Shown: positions 1 to 9,421, counted from the stretch's first letter. The stretch is 64,000 nucleotides of DNA from Boseongicola sp. H5 (GCA_020622165.1 JACNMN010000001.1:62001-126000), one strand, 5' to 3'. A program made the numbers and translations. Notes: a model not told the origin generated them from the letters alone.

Positions 1-275
1 ACCGAGGCGTCATGCGTCCAGTGCTCGAACACCGCCCGTTTGCGGTCGTTCAGCCAGCGCAGGCTTGCGGGTTTGTAAGCTTGCCGGCGGGACCACAGGA
101 TCATGTCATGGGCGCGCGCCACGGTATTGACGCTGTCGACCTGCACGAACCCGAGATCCTGGATGACCGCGGCCAGCGCATCGCCCCGGGCCGCCCCGTT
201 GGGGGCCGTCGCCAGCCCGTGGCGATGCAGAAACAACCGTCGCGCGGTGGCATTGTCTATCAGGGGCCGAGCCAT
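1..275 (-). CDS. YcaQ-like winged-helix protein, N-terminal part (cut by window edge)
   Basis: Reading leftwards from an ATG at 275 there is an open frame to the window edge (about 91 codons). It begins MARPLIDNATARRLFLHRHG and contains QVDSVNTVARAHDMILWSR, which matches the conserved opening of the DUF1006/YcaQ family (LQxDTINxVARxHxLxLxSR), followed by a region ending EHWTHDAS like the family's EYWxHEA. E. coli YcaQ is a DNA glycosylase that unhooks interstrand crosslinks; other members are described only as winged-helix proteins. The catalytic part lies outside the window, so activity cannot be judged. The family call rests on pattern recognition of about a quarter of the protein. Confidence 0.75.
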   Translation of the reverse strand, partial: MARPLIDNATARRLFLHRHGLATAPNGAARGDALAAVIQDLGFVQVDSVNTVARAHDMILWSRRQAYKPASLRWLNDRKRAVFEHWTHDAS

Positions 276-503
276 GGCCGTATCATGGGGCGCGGATCCC
301 GGCGGATGCAATCTCAATCGGCGATTGTCTCGTGGCCCCGACAAAACGGGATCATGTGCCCGCCAAGCGGGCCGCGTGGAGATCTCCGCCGGTTCGGCAC
401 TCCCGGCCACCGCGTCGGGCACAGGCCTCTGGCCCGGCCGGTGCCATGTTCATCTCCCCCGGGGCTGCCGGAACCCCGCGTGTGGTCTGAGGGTCTACAC
501 CCG

Positions 504-2414
504 TCAGGCGGCGCTTTTGGCGCTTCCATCCGCCCAGTCCCATGGCCGGGTGAACTCGCCCAGAACCTGGGCCAGCTTCGCCTCATCCACCTCGCCTGTG
601 CGTTCCAGATGCGCGACCAGACCGCGTTTCTTGTCTTCGGTCACATCGACCACACGGGCCGCCAGACCCGCCTCTTCGAGGGCGGCATTGTAGACGCGGC
701 TGATCGCCCGCTTGCGAAGATCGGGTTTGAAAATCTTGCCGACGGCGGTTTTCGGCAGTTCCGGCAGGATTTCCAGATGCTTCGGGATGGCCGCACGCTC
801 ATGCACGTGTTCCTTGCAGTGATCCAGCAGCGAGGCGACCGTGATATCCGCGCCCTCCACCAACTCCACATAGACGCAAGGCAGTTCGCCCGCGAACGCG
901 TCGGGCTGACCGATGGCCCCGGCGAAGGCAACGGTCGGGTGACCCGCCAGCGCTTCTTCGATCTCGGCAGGGTCGATATTGTGACCGCCACGAATGATCA
1001 GATCCTTCGCGCGCCCGGTGATCCACAGATAGCCGTCCTCGTCGATCCGGCCCAGATCGCCGGTGCGCAGATAGATATCGTCGTTGAAAAGATCGATGTT
1101 CTTGTCGTCCTCGGTATAGGTCGATCCTTCGAACACGCCGGGATTGTCGACGCAGATCTCGCCCACCTCATCGGTATCGCACAAGGTCACCCCTTCGGAG
1201 GTGTGCTTCATGATCCTGACTTCCGTATGCGGGAACGGAAGCCCGACCGAGCCGATCTTCTTGTCGCCATCCACCGGGTTGCAGCTGACCAGACAGGTGG
1301 CTTCGGTCAATCCGTAGCCTTCGATCAACGTCACGCCAGTTGCCTTTTCGAACCGTTTGAACAGCTCCACCGGAAGCGGGGAGGAGCCCGAAAACGCCGT
1401 CTTAACCGACGAGATATCGGCATTCACCGGGCGTTGCATCATCGCTGCAAGCGCGGTCGGCACGGTAATGATGAAACTGATCTGCCAGCGTTCCACCAGC
1501 TTCCAGAAATTGTCGAACACGCCGTCGCCGCGATAGCCTTGCGGCGTCGGAAACACCACATGCGCCCCCGATGCGATCGCCGCCATCAGGATCACGTGGC
1601 AGGCAAAGACGTGAAACAGCGGCAGCGGGCAGATGATGTTGTCTTTTTCGGTAAACAGCAATGTGTGCCCGATCCAGCCGTTATAGATCATGCCGGAATA
1701 CTTGTGCTGCGCGACCTTCGGCATGCCGGTGGTTCCGCCGGTATGGAAATAGGCGGCCACCCGGTCCGCGGTACTGTCGGCGAAATCCAGATGTTCGCTC
1801 CGCTGACGGCTCAGCTCCCCATTGAAATCGAGTATGCGGGCCTTATGCTGGATCTCGTATTTCGGGCGGATAAACGGCACGATCAGCTTTTTCAGGCCGG
1901 TCATGTACCGCAGCAGATCGACCTCCAGCACGGTTTTGACATTCGGCGCCAGTTCCACCGCCTCGGCCACTTTCTGCGCGACATCGGTCTTGGGGAAGGC
2001 CTTGAGCGTGACGACGACCTTGGCATTCGTCTCCCGCATGATGGAGCCGATCTGCTCGGCATCCAGAAGCGGATTGATCGGGTTGACGATACCGGCGACG
2101 GCCCCGCCAATCAGCGTGACGGCCGTTTCGTTGCAATTGGGCAGAACGAAGGCCACCGTGTCGTTTTCGCCGATGCCCAGACTGCGGAACAGATTGGCCG
2201 CCTGCGTCGCGCGGGCATGCAACTCGTTCCAGGTAAGGGTTTCTGCCTTGTCCCGCGGCCCGGAGAACAGCTGGAACGAGATCGCGTTCATGCCGCCGAA
2301 CTTGTCCTTGGTGCTGCTCAGCAACTCGTAAAGCGTGGTCGCCGGCTGGCTGGCCGGCCACGGGTTCGACTGCTCGACGGCCTTGATATCCTCGGCGTTG
2401 GCAAAACGCACCAT
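504..2414 (-). CDS. Fatty-acid CoA ligase (AMP-forming acyl-CoA synthetase)
   Basis: This 636-residue enzyme of the ANL superfamily should activate a fatty or carboxylic acid with ATP and CoA, in the cytosol. Visible motifs are the phosphate-binding HTGGTTGMPK (about residues 224-233), GYGLTEATC, YLRTGDLG, the hinge GRAKDLIIRGGHNIDP and the C-terminal catalytic-lysine motif KTAVGKIFKPDLR. I chose the ATG at 2414 because AGGGAGG lies just upstream; the frame is open 25 codons further but has no better ribosome site. The length fits Rhodobacterales acyl-CoA synthetases of about 630 residues. The substrate cannot be read from the sequence. A possible MerR-type operator sits at 2498-2511, suggesting co-regulation with the beta-oxidation operon at 18-27 kb. 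Confidence 0.9.
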   Translation of the reverse strand: MVRFANAEDIKAVEQSNPWPASQPATTLYELLSSTKDKFGGMNAISFQLFSGPRDKAETLTWNELHARATQAANLFRSLGIGENDTVAFVLPNCNETAVTLIGGAVAGIVNPINPLLDAEQIGSIMRETNAKVVVTLKAFPKTDVAQKVAEAVELAPNVKTVLEVDLLRYMTGLKKLIVPFIRPKYEIQHKARILDFNGELSRQRSEHLDFADSTADRVAAYFHTGGTTGMPKVAQHKYSGMIYNGWIGHTLLFTEKDNIICPLPLFHVFACHVILMAAIASGAHVVFPTPQGYRGDGVFDNFWKLVERWQISFIITVPTALAAMMQRPVNADISSVKTAFSGSSPLPVELFKRFEKATGVTLIEGYGLTEATCLVSCNPVDGDKKIGSVGLPFPHTEVRIMKHTSEGVTLCDTDEVGEICVDNPGVFEGSTYTEDDKNIDLFNDDIYLRTGDLGRIDEDGYLWITGRAKDLIIRGGHNIDPAEIEEALAGHPTVAFAGAIGQPDAFAGELPCVYVELVEGADITVASLLDHCKEHVHERAAIPKHLEILPELPKTAVGKIFKPDLRKRAISRVYNAALEEAGLAARVVDVTEDKKRGLVAHLERTGEVDEAKLAQVLGEFTRPWDWADGSAKSAA

Positions 2415-2497
2415 ATGCCACCCTCCCTTAAGTCGCGTTGGAGGCCATTTTGCGTCTGGCCTCTCCTCCGGGGAGTAGATTGGGCACAACCGGGACG

Positions 2498-2511
2498 TGA
2501 CGCAAGCGTAA
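2498..2511. promoter_or_regulatory. Possible operator resembling the fatty-acid MerR site
   Basis: TGACG-CAAG-CGTAA lies 84 bases before the start of the CoA ligase. It has the same half-sites and 4-base spacer as the perfect TTACG-TCAA-CGTAA found in the promoter of the MerR regulator at 17434, with one mismatch. The link is an inference from similarity and from both target genes acting on acyl-CoA. Confidence 0.35.
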
Positions 2512-2537
2512 CGCTGCGCAAATCCCCCGGGCCCGCG

Positions 2538-4340
2538 TTATTCCGCGGCCATGCCTTCGGTGAATTGCAGCCGCGCCAGACGGGCGTAAAGCCCGCCCTG
2601 GGTCACCAGCGTGTCATGGGTGCCCTCGGCCACGATCTGCCCGTCTTCGAAGACAAGGATGCGGTCGGCCTGCTTCACCGTGGCCAGCCGGTGGGCCACG
2701 ATCAGCGTGGTCCGGTCTGCGCTCATCGCGGCAACGGCATCCTGCACCGCGCGTTCGCTTTCCGCGTCCAGCGCCGATGTGGCCTCGTCCAGCAACAGGA
2801 TCGGCGCATCGCGCAAAATCGCGCGGGCAATGGCGATGCGCTGTTTCTGCCCGCCCGACAACATGATGCCGCGTTCGCCCACATAGGTGTCGTACCCCTC
2901 CGGCAGCGCGCTCAGAAACCCGTGGGCGGCGGCGGCTCTGGCGGCCTCTTCCACCTCTGCATCGCTGGCATCGGGGCGGCCGAACCGAATGTTCTCCCGC
3001 GCCGAGGTGGCGAAGATCACCGGGTCTTGCGGCACCAGCGCCATCGCGTCGCGGAAGGTCGCGCGCGTCATGGCGCGGAGATCCTGACCGTCAAGGGTGA
3101 TGCGGCCCGACTCGGGGTCGTAGAACCGCAAGAGCAGTTGGAATATGGTGGATTTCCCGGCCCCCGAAGGCCCGACAAGGGCGACGGTTTCGCCGGGCTG
3201 CACGGTCAGGTTCACACCGTCAAGCGCGGCCGTTTCGGGGCGCGTCGGGTAATGGAAGCGCACATTTTCGAACGCGATGGCCCCGCGCCCGCCAAGCGGC
3301 AGCGGCGCACCTGACGCCGGATCGCCCACGCTGTCGGCGGTTTGCAGCAGTTCCACAAGCCGCTCCGTCGCGCCGGAGGCGCGCTGCAACTCCCCCCAGA
3401 TTTCGGACAGCGCGCCGACCGATCCGGCCACCATGATCGCATAGATCAGAAACTGGATCAGCTCTCCCACGGTCATCGCATCCGCGCGCACATCCCGCGC
3501 CCCGATCCAGAGCACGCCCACGATTCCCGTGAAAACCAGCGCGATCACAATGACCGTCATCACCGCCCGCGTGGCGATGCGTTTCTTGGCACTGTCGAAA
3601 CTGCGCTCGGTCACCTTGTCGAAGGTCGCGGCGGAGGGGCGCTCATGGGTGAAGGCCTGCACGGTCTGCACCGACAACAGCGCCTCGGACGCATTGCCGG
3701 AGCTTTCGGCGATCCAATCCTGATTTTCCTTGCTCAGCACCCGCAGGCGCCGGCCCAGAACCACGATCGGTATGATGATGGCCGGCACGATCAGCAAGAC
3801 CATTCCGGCCAGCTTCGGGGAGGTCACGGTCATCAGGATCAGCCCGCCGATCAGGATCAGCAGATTGCGCAGGGCGACGGAAACCGAAGAGGAAATCACG
3901 CTCAGCAACAGGGTGGTGTCCGTCGTGATCCGGCTCAGCACCTCGCCGGTCATGATGCGTTCGTAGAAGGCGGGGCTCATGCCGATCATCCGGTCGAACA
4001 CCGCCTTGCGGATATCGGCCACCACTCGTTCGCCAAGCCGGGTGACAAGGTAGTAGCGCAGCCCCGTGCCAATCGCCAAAAGCGCCGCGATGCCAAGTGC
4101 CGCCAGAAAATACTTGTCCAGCAGTTCCGCGCTTTCCGTCTCGAACCCGTCAACGACGCGGCGCACCGCCAGCGGCAGCGTCAGCGACACGATCGCCGTC
4201 AGAACCAGCGCACCGACGGCCGCCCCCAGCATGACGCGATAGGGCGCGAGAAAAGGCACCAGCGCCCGCAGGCTGCCGATGCGTTTGGATTTCTCGCGCT
4301 CTTCCACTGATTGGGTTGGGCTGGTTTGTGGCCCTGCCAT
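2538..4340 (-). CDS. ABC-type exporter, fused membrane and ATPase domains (MsbA/multidrug type)
   Basis: This 600-residue half-transporter should work as a homodimer in the inner membrane to export lipids or hydrophobic compounds. The N-terminal part contains about six hydrophobic segments (ABC_membrane fold, from VPFLAPYRVMLGAAVGALVL onward). The C-terminal ATPase has Walker A GPSGAGKST, Q-loop ALVPQDPVIF, signature LSGGQKQR, Walker B ILLLDEATSALD and the H-loop histidine IVAHRL. I chose the ATG at 4340 (MAGPQTSPTQ); the frame runs 20 codons further upstream without family similarity. The ligase gene begins about 120 bases downstream on the same strand. The substrate is unknown, and other MsbA-like exporters would look the same. 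Confidence 0.88.
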   Translation of the reverse strand: MAGPQTSPTQSVEEREKSKRIGSLRALVPFLAPYRVMLGAAVGALVLTAIVSLTLPLAVRRVVDGFETESAELLDKYFLAALGIAALLAIGTGLRYYLVTRLGERVVADIRKAVFDRMIGMSPAFYERIMTGEVLSRITTDTTLLLSVISSSVSVALRNLLILIGGLILMTVTSPKLAGMVLLIVPAIIIPIVVLGRRLRVLSKENQDWIAESSGNASEALLSVQTVQAFTHERPSAATFDKVTERSFDSAKKRIATRAVMTVIVIALVFTGIVGVLWIGARDVRADAMTVGELIQFLIYAIMVAGSVGALSEIWGELQRASGATERLVELLQTADSVGDPASGAPLPLGGRGAIAFENVRFHYPTRPETAALDGVNLTVQPGETVALVGPSGAGKSTIFQLLLRFYDPESGRITLDGQDLRAMTRATFRDAMALVPQDPVIFATSARENIRFGRPDASDAEVEEAARAAAAHGFLSALPEGYDTYVGERGIMLSGGQKQRIAIARAILRDAPILLLDEATSALDAESERAVQDAVAAMSADRTTLIVAHRLATVKQADRILVFEDGQIVAEGTHDTLVTQGGLYARLARLQFTEGMAAE

Positions 4341-4436
4341 GACGGTCCCGGTTTTCTTAACGTGTTTCAATCCGAGATAAATGGACCAACGCCTGCGCAC
4401 AAGGCTTGGTTGCCGCCTGCGACCCCGGGCCGCCGG

Positions 4437-5348
4437 TCAAACCGGGCGCAGCATCGCGGTCAGCCAGTCGTGCATGGCGCTTTTGGCGTTGCGCTGATGG
4501 CGGATGGCGGCAACCTCGAAGGGCCGGATCGCCAATGGGGGTTGCCGGGTGGTCAGGCCGAACCGGCCCGCATGCGCCGCAACCAGACGGCCGGGCAGGG
4601 TTGCCACCATGTCGCTGGCGGCGACCGCGGCCAGCGCCGGAAAGAACAGCGGAACAGCGGCCACCACCCGGCGCGCATGGCCCAGACGTTCAAGCTCCCG
4701 GTCGACGACGCCGGTCAGATCGCCCGCGGGCGAGACAACCAGATGATCGGCCTGCAGAAACGCCTCAAGCGTCCAGTCGCGGATGGCCAGCGGATGATCG
4801 GCGCGAAACACCACGGCATAGCCTTCCTCGTGGATCGGCTCGGCCTGAAACCGTTGCGGCAGATCCCAGATGAAGCCCAGGGCCAGATCCAGCTCGCCCG
4901 CTTCCAGCGCGGTCAGCGCCGCCTCCCGCCCAAGGGACCGGATCGCAAACCGCAGGCCTGGTGCCTGCGCCCGCGCGCGGTGCAGAAGGCCCGGAATCAG
5001 CGTGGCCATCTCGTTGTCATAGGCCCCGATCCGGATCACGCGCGTCTCGGCGGCCGGATCGAACTCTGTTTCCGTGGTCAGGGCCTCGGAGAGGATTTCC
5101 ACCGCGCGGCGGATCTTCGGCTCAAGCGCGATGGCCACGGCGGTGGGCTCCATCCCGGCGGGCCGGCGCAGAAACAGCGGATCGTCGAAGATATCCCGCA
5201 AGCGTTTGATCGAATGGCTTATCGCCGATTGGGTCAGCCCCATCCGGCCCGCCACCTCCACGGCCTTGCGGTGCTGCATCAGCCCCAGAAACACCAGCAG
5301 CACGGTCAGATCCAGACGCCTGAGTGCAATTTCATCAATATCATACAT
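4437..5348 (-). CDS. LysR-family transcriptional regulator
   Basis: This 303-residue protein has an N-terminal winged helix (RRLDLTVLLVFLGLMQHRKAVEVA, with GLTQSAISHSIKRLRDIFDDPLF as recognition helix) and a periplasmic-binding-like effector domain from about residue 90. It is divergent from the redox cluster starting at 5422, the usual LysR arrangement, so it probably controls that cluster and itself. The AT-rich gap holds ATAT-N12-ATAT at 5338-5357, a T-N11-A type symmetry overlapping the lysR start, which could be its site. The effector is unknown. Confidence 0.88.
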   Translation of the reverse strand: MYDIDEIALRRLDLTVLLVFLGLMQHRKAVEVAGRMGLTQSAISHSIKRLRDIFDDPLFLRRPAGMEPTAVAIALEPKIRRAVEILSEALTTETEFDPAAETRVIRIGAYDNEMATLIPGLLHRARAQAPGLRFAIRSLGREAALTALEAGELDLALGFIWDLPQRFQAEPIHEEGYAVVFRADHPLAIRDWTLEAFLQADHLVVSPAGDLTGVVDRELERLGHARRVVAAVPLFFPALAAVAASDMVATLPGRLVAAHAGRFGLTTRQPPLAIRPFEVAAIRHQRNAKSAMHDWLTAMLRPV

Positions 5349-5421
5349 GAAGTATATGCATTTTTATTTAAGTCAGTCGCTTGCTAGCACGGCTCGACGG
5401 CACATGCCAAGGGAGACGGAC

Positions 5422-6030
5422 ATGAAGATCGCGATCATCGGCGCCGGCAATGTCGGGCGTGCACTTGGCGCAAGCTGGGCCAAGGCGGGCCACGAGATCC
5501 GCTATGGCACCCGCAGCCGGAAGGCGGCGGACGAGATGACGCCACGCGAGGCCGCCAGTTGGGGCGCGGTGGTCGTTCTGGCCCTGCCCTGGGCGGCGGC
5601 CAGGGATGTGGCGGCCGATCTGGGCACTCTTTCCGGCAAGCCGGTCATCGACTGCATGAACCCGATTGCGCAGGGTCCCGACGGGATCGGGCTCGCCCTC
5701 GGCCACACAAGCTCGGGCGCGGAACAGGTGCAGGCCTGGCTGCCTGAGGCTCATGTCATCAAGACGCTGAATCAGGTGGGCGCGGAGGTCATGGCAGACA
5801 CCACCGGTTTCGCCCTGCGTCCTGTGCAATTGATGGCCGGCAACGACGATGGCGCGAAATCCGTCGTCGCCGGGTTGCTGGACGATCTCGGGTTCGAGCC
5901 GCTGGATGCGGGCGATCTGCTCAAGGCGCGCCTGCTGGAACCCTTTGCCCTTGTCTGGATCAATCAGGCGCTGATGCGCGGCAAGGGCCGGAACTGGGCC
6001 TTCGGCGTGATGCCGCGGGCAGGCAAATGA
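5422..6030 (+). CDS. NADP-dependent oxidoreductase, coenzyme F420 reductase-like fold
   Basis: This 202-residue Rossmann protein begins MKIAIIGAGNVGRALGASWA, a dinucleotide-binding GxGxxG, then GTRSRK, where basic residues after the second strand suggest NADP(H) preference. The central VIDCMNPI and KTLNQVGAEVM segments match the F420-NADP oxidoreductase-like family (PF03807) that is common in bacteria lacking F420. GGGAGA precedes the chosen ATG. It is the first gene of a LysR-divergent cluster and overlaps the next gene by four bases (ATGA). The physiological substrate is unknown. Confidence 0.85.
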   Translation: MKIAIIGAGNVGRALGASWAKAGHEIRYGTRSRKAADEMTPREAASWGAVVVLALPWAAARDVAADLGTLSGKPVIDCMNPIAQGPDGIGLALGHTSSGAEQVQAWLPEAHVIKTLNQVGAEVMADTTGFALRPVQLMAGNDDGAKSVVAGLLDDLGFEPLDAGDLLKARLLEPFALVWINQALMRGKGRNWAFGVMPRAGK

Positions 6031-6569
6031 GCGATCCCGTCACCGTCGTGGCCCGTCGCCATGTGAAGCCCGGATCCGAGGCGATCTACGAGGACTGGCT
6101 GTCCCGTCTGACCGATGCCGCGGCCACCCTGCCCGGCTATCTGGGTGCCGAATTTCACCGGCCTGACAAACCGGACGCGCCTTACACCAGCGTCTTCCGC
6201 TTCGACACGCCCGACAATCTCGCCGCGTTCGAGGCATCCGGGCTTCGCGCCCGCTTTCTGGCCGAGATCGCGCCCCATGTCCGGGGCGATGCGGTCTGGG
6301 ACCGGCTGACCGGTCTGGAGATCTGGTTCGAGGCGCCGAAGGGCGCGCCCCTTCCGCAGCCGAACGCCTTGCGCATGGCGCTGGTTCTGGTCGCGGTCGT
6401 GTTCCTGCTGGTGCTGGCGCTGAACCTCGCGCTTGCGCCGTTGATCGGCGGCTGGCCACTGGCGCCGCGCCTGCTTCTGACGGTGATCCTGCAGGTCTTC
6501 CTGATGACCTACGTGATCATGCCGCGGGTCACCAAGGCCCTTGGCGCCTGGATCTATTCAACCCGATAA
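6027..6569 (+). CDS. Antibiotic biosynthesis monooxygenase-like (ABM) domain with C-terminal membrane helices
   Basis: The 180-residue product has an N-terminal ABM/dimeric alpha-beta barrel domain (about residues 1-100; VTVVARRHVKPGSEAIYEDW, GYLGAEFHRP, YTSVFRFDTPDNLAAFEAS) and then two hydrophobic helices (about 115-138 and 145-165), so it should sit in the inner membrane with the small barrel in the cytosol. ABM domains include heme- and quinol-degrading enzymes and many proteins of unknown role. It overlaps the upstream oxidoreductase gene by four bases, so the two are translationally coupled. A redox or detoxification role is an inference from context. Confidence 0.8.
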   Translation: MSDPVTVVARRHVKPGSEAIYEDWLSRLTDAAATLPGYLGAEFHRPDKPDAPYTSVFRFDTPDNLAAFEASGLRARFLAEIAPHVRGDAVWDRLTGLEIWFEAPKGAPLPQPNALRMALVLVAVVFLLVLALNLALAPLIGGWPLAPRLLLTVILQVFLMTYVIMPRVTKALGAWIYSTR

Positions 6570-6591
6570 CCCACTGAAAAGGAAAGATACA

Positions 6592-7329
6592 ATGTCTGCA
6601 TCCATCGACACATTCGGCACCAAACGCATCCTGATGGTCGTCGCCAATCCGGGCACCTCACCGACAACCGGCTGGCCCGTCGGTTTCTGGTGGGCCGAGC
6701 TCACCCACCCGTTCTGGACCTTCACCGAAGCCGGCTACGAGGTGGAGATCGTCTCCCCCAAGGGCGGCGATCTGATGGCAGACGGGTTTTCCGACCCGGA
6801 AGACGAAAGCCAGTATTCGGCCCACGATATCCTGTCGCTCGGGTTCAAGGCCTCGCCCGCCCATAGCGCCAGATTGCAGGCGACCAGATCCATCGCGGAT
6901 GTATCGGTCGACGACTACGACGCGATTTTCATCGCCGGCGGCCAATCCCCGATGGTCACGATGATCGACGACACAGACCTGCACGGATTCGTGGCGCGCG
7001 CCTATGAGGCCGGAAAGATCGTCAGCATCGTATGCCACGGGACCTGCATCTTGCTGAAAACCCGGTTGTCGAACGGCGATCTGCTGGTCAAGGGCAAGAC
7101 ATGGACCGGCTTCGCCGATGCCGAGGAGGCGTTTGCCGATGCCTTCGTCGGGCAGAAGATCCAGCCTTTCTGGATCGAGGAGGAAGCACGCAAGATGGAA
7201 GATACCAATTTCGTGGTCCATTCCATGTTCAAGCCCTTCGCGATCCGCGACGGCAATCTCATCACCGGACAGCAGCAGTTTTCGGGCGCGGCCGCGGCCG
7301 AACTGGTCGTCGCCACGCTTGGTCGCTAA
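6592..7329 (+). CDS. DJ-1/PfpI-family protein (class I glutamine amidotransferase-like)
   Basis: This 245-residue protein has the DJ-1/PfpI nucleophile elbow SIVCHGTC with Cys148, the preceding strand YDAIFIAGGQSP, and an acidic residue in EVEIVSPKGGD. The length and the insert WPVGFWWAELTHPFWTF resemble Hsp31-like members, which act as chaperones, glyoxalase-like enzymes or protein deglycases in different organisms. AAAGGAAAG precedes the ATG at 6592. It follows the ABM gene by 22 bases and completes a three-gene cluster divergent from lysR, consistent with an electrophile or oxidative stress response (inference). Confidence 0.87.
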   Translation: MSASIDTFGTKRILMVVANPGTSPTTGWPVGFWWAELTHPFWTFTEAGYEVEIVSPKGGDLMADGFSDPEDESQYSAHDILSLGFKASPAHSARLQATRSIADVSVDDYDAIFIAGGQSPMVTMIDDTDLHGFVARAYEAGKIVSIVCHGTCILLKTRLSNGDLLVKGKTWTGFADAEEAFADAFVGQKIQPFWIEEEARKMEDTNFVVHSMFKPFAIRDGNLITGQQQFSGAAAAELVVATLGR

Positions 7330-7344
7330 CCGGCGCGGGAAAGA

Positions 7345-9273
7345 TCAGCCGGCGGACAGGTCCTTGTCCCCGGCGTCCCGTTCGCCGCGCCGGATCGCGG
7401 CCATCTCGGCGGAAAGCGCCTCCTGCCGGGGGCCCAGAACCTCCTTGATGCGCGCGATATAGGCGGGGTTTTCCGGCGGCGGTATGTTGATGTCGTAGGC
7501 ATCGGCCACGTCCACCATCGCGCGGCGGTCCATCTCATCGAAGGCCGCCGCCATCCTCTCGGCATGCGTGCGCGGAATACCCAACGCCTCGAATGCCGAC
7601 CGGCCCATGCGGATCGAACTGTCATAGGTCTCGCGGATGATATCGCGGCACCCCACGGACCAGAGCTGATAGACATGGTCCCGGTCGACCGCGCGCGCCA
7701 TCACGTGCAGATCGGGGTAGTTGTCGAGAGCGTAGCGAACCAGTTCTGTAATCTGCTCCTTGTCGTCGATAGCCACGATCAGCAGTTTCGCCTCGGCGAT
7801 CCCGGCCGCGTGCAGCATGTCGGGCCGGGTGGCATCGCCGAAATAGGTCTTGATCCCGAAGGCGCGCAGATTGTCGATCTGTTTCGAACTGAAGTCGATG
7901 ACGGTGGAGGAGAAGCCCGCCGCCGTCAGCATCCGCCCGATCAGCCCGCCAACCCTGCCCCGCCCGGCGATGATCACCTGACCGGTTTCGTCGATCTCGT
8001 CGGGCTGGCGTTCCTGACCTTGGGAGAATTTCGGCGCGATGACCCGATCGTAGAGAATGAAAAGCGCCGGGGTCAGCAACATCGACAACGCCACAACAAG
8101 AAGGAGCTGATCGGCAATCGCCGTAGGCAGAACGGAACTGGCCACCGTGAAGGACAAGAGCACGAAGCCGAACTCCCCGGCCTGCGCCAGCCCAAGGGCG
8201 AACAGCCATTTGTCACCGCCCCTGATGCCGAAAAACGGAGCAAGGGCCAGCAAGACCGCGCATTTGATCGCGATCAGCCCAAGTGTCATGGCCAGGATCA
8301 GCGCCAGATTGTCGAACAGAAGGGCGAAATTTATCCCCGCGCCGACCGTCATGAAGAAAAGGCCCAGAAGCAGGCCCCGGAACGGGTCGATATCGGATTC
8401 CAGCTCGTGGCGGTATTCGCTGTTGGCCAGCACCACGCCAGCCAGAAAGGTGCCCAATGCGGGCGAGAGCCCGACCAGCGACATCAAAAGCGCGATCCCG
8501 ATGACCATCATCAACGCGGTCGCGGTGAACAGCTCGCGCAGTTGCGCCACCGCGATGAACCTGAAAATCGGCCGGGTCAGATAGGTGCCGCCCAGACCCA
8601 CGGCCGCAATCGCGCCGATGGTCACCAGCGCCGTCTGCCACCCGTTCAGGCCCGACACAAGGCTCATCGGCGCGGCGTGATCGCCGCCCGAATGATCGTC
8701 GGCGGCGCCATGGGCCACGTCCGCGCCATGGGAAAGCTCCGCGCCCAGATCCATCAGCTCCGGCATTGCCAATAGCGGAATGAAGGCCAGCATCGGGATC
8801 ACGGCGATGTCCTGAAACAGCAGGACCGAAAAGCTCGATTGCCCGCCATCGGACTTCATCAGCCCTTTTTCGTTCAGGGTCTGCAACACGATCGCGGTGG
8901 AAGACAGCGCAAGGACCAGACCGATCGCCAAGGCGATGGTCCAGGGCTGCCCGAAGGCCATCGCGGCCGCCATGACCAGCCCGGCGGTCAGCACGACCTG
9001 CCCCCCGCCCAGCCCCAGAAGCCGCGCGCGCATCTCCCACAACAGCCTTGGCTCCAGCTCCAGACCGACCAGAAACAGCATCATGACCACGCCGAATTCC
9101 GCAAAATGCTGGATCGAGATCACATCGACCCCCAGTACCACGAGGATCGGGCTGATCACGATACCGGCGATCAGATAGCCCAGCACCGAGCCGAGCCCGA
9201 GACGCGAGGCAATCGGCACCGCGATCACGCCCGCGATCAGGAAAATGAACGCCAGCAGCAGGAAATCCGTCAT
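7345..9273 (-). CDS. Kef-type potassium/proton antiporter (CPA2 family) with TrkA-N domain
   Basis: The 642-residue protein has an N-terminal Na/H-exchanger domain of about twelve membrane segments (LLLAFIFLIAGVIAVPIASR, with GLELEPRLLW, LSSTAIVLQTL and LGTFLAGVVLANSEYRHE) and a cytosolic Rossmann domain from about residue 430 (VIIAGRGRVGGLIGRMLTAAG) typical of TrkA-N/KTN nucleotide sensing. A histidine-rich stretch around HGADVAHGAADDHSGGDH lies between two membrane segments and may bind metal. KefB/KefC export potassium in exchange for protons on electrophile stress. No KefF/KefG ancillary gene is adjacent, although a DJ-1-like gene converges with it. Confidence 0.9.
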   Translation of the reverse strand: MTDFLLLAFIFLIAGVIAVPIASRLGLGSVLGYLIAGIVISPILVVLGVDVISIQHFAEFGVVMMLFLVGLELEPRLLWEMRARLLGLGGGQVVLTAGLVMAAAMAFGQPWTIALAIGLVLALSSTAIVLQTLNEKGLMKSDGGQSSFSVLLFQDIAVIPMLAFIPLLAMPELMDLGAELSHGADVAHGAADDHSGGDHAAPMSLVSGLNGWQTALVTIGAIAAVGLGGTYLTRPIFRFIAVAQLRELFTATALMMVIGIALLMSLVGLSPALGTFLAGVVLANSEYRHELESDIDPFRGLLLGLFFMTVGAGINFALLFDNLALILAMTLGLIAIKCAVLLALAPFFGIRGGDKWLFALGLAQAGEFGFVLLSFTVASSVLPTAIADQLLLVVALSMLLTPALFILYDRVIAPKFSQGQERQPDEIDETGQVIIAGRGRVGGLIGRMLTAAGFSSTVIDFSSKQIDNLRAFGIKTYFGDATRPDMLHAAGIAEAKLLIVAIDDKEQITELVRYALDNYPDLHVMARAVDRDHVYQLWSVGCRDIIRETYDSSIRMGRSAFEALGIPRTHAERMAAAFDEMDRRAMVDVADAYDINIPPPENPAYIARIKEVLGPRQEALSAEMAAIRRGERDAGDKDLSAG

Positions 9274-9347
9274 ACGCCCCCCAATTTGCCGTCAGGTCGC
9301 AGGAGGGCATGTTGCCCGCAATCGGGCATAAGTCAATTTGAAGGGGA

Positions 9348-9421
9348 TGGAGCGGGCGACGGGAATCGAACCCGTATCATCAGCTTGGAAGGCTGAGGTC
9401 TTACCATTACACAACGCCCGC
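9348..9421 (-). tRNA. tRNA-Gly (anticodon TCC), CCA encoded
   Basis: The reverse strand reads GCGGGCG at the 5' end, pairs with CGCCCGC at the 3' end, and ends TCCA, so the CCA tail is encoded. The anticodon arm CTCAGCC-TTCCAAG-CTGATGAT gives anticodon TCC, and the T-arm GGGTTCGATTCCC is canonical. The sequence closely matches the bacterial tRNA-Gly(TCC) I know. Confidence 0.95.

Noticed and set aside
12..3314. Plus-strand open frame of 1100 codons over the CoA ligase and ABC genes
   Set aside because: Composition is rich in Arg, His, Gln and Gly, with no motif; it is the antisense shadow of high-GC genes that carry clear family motifs on the minus strand.
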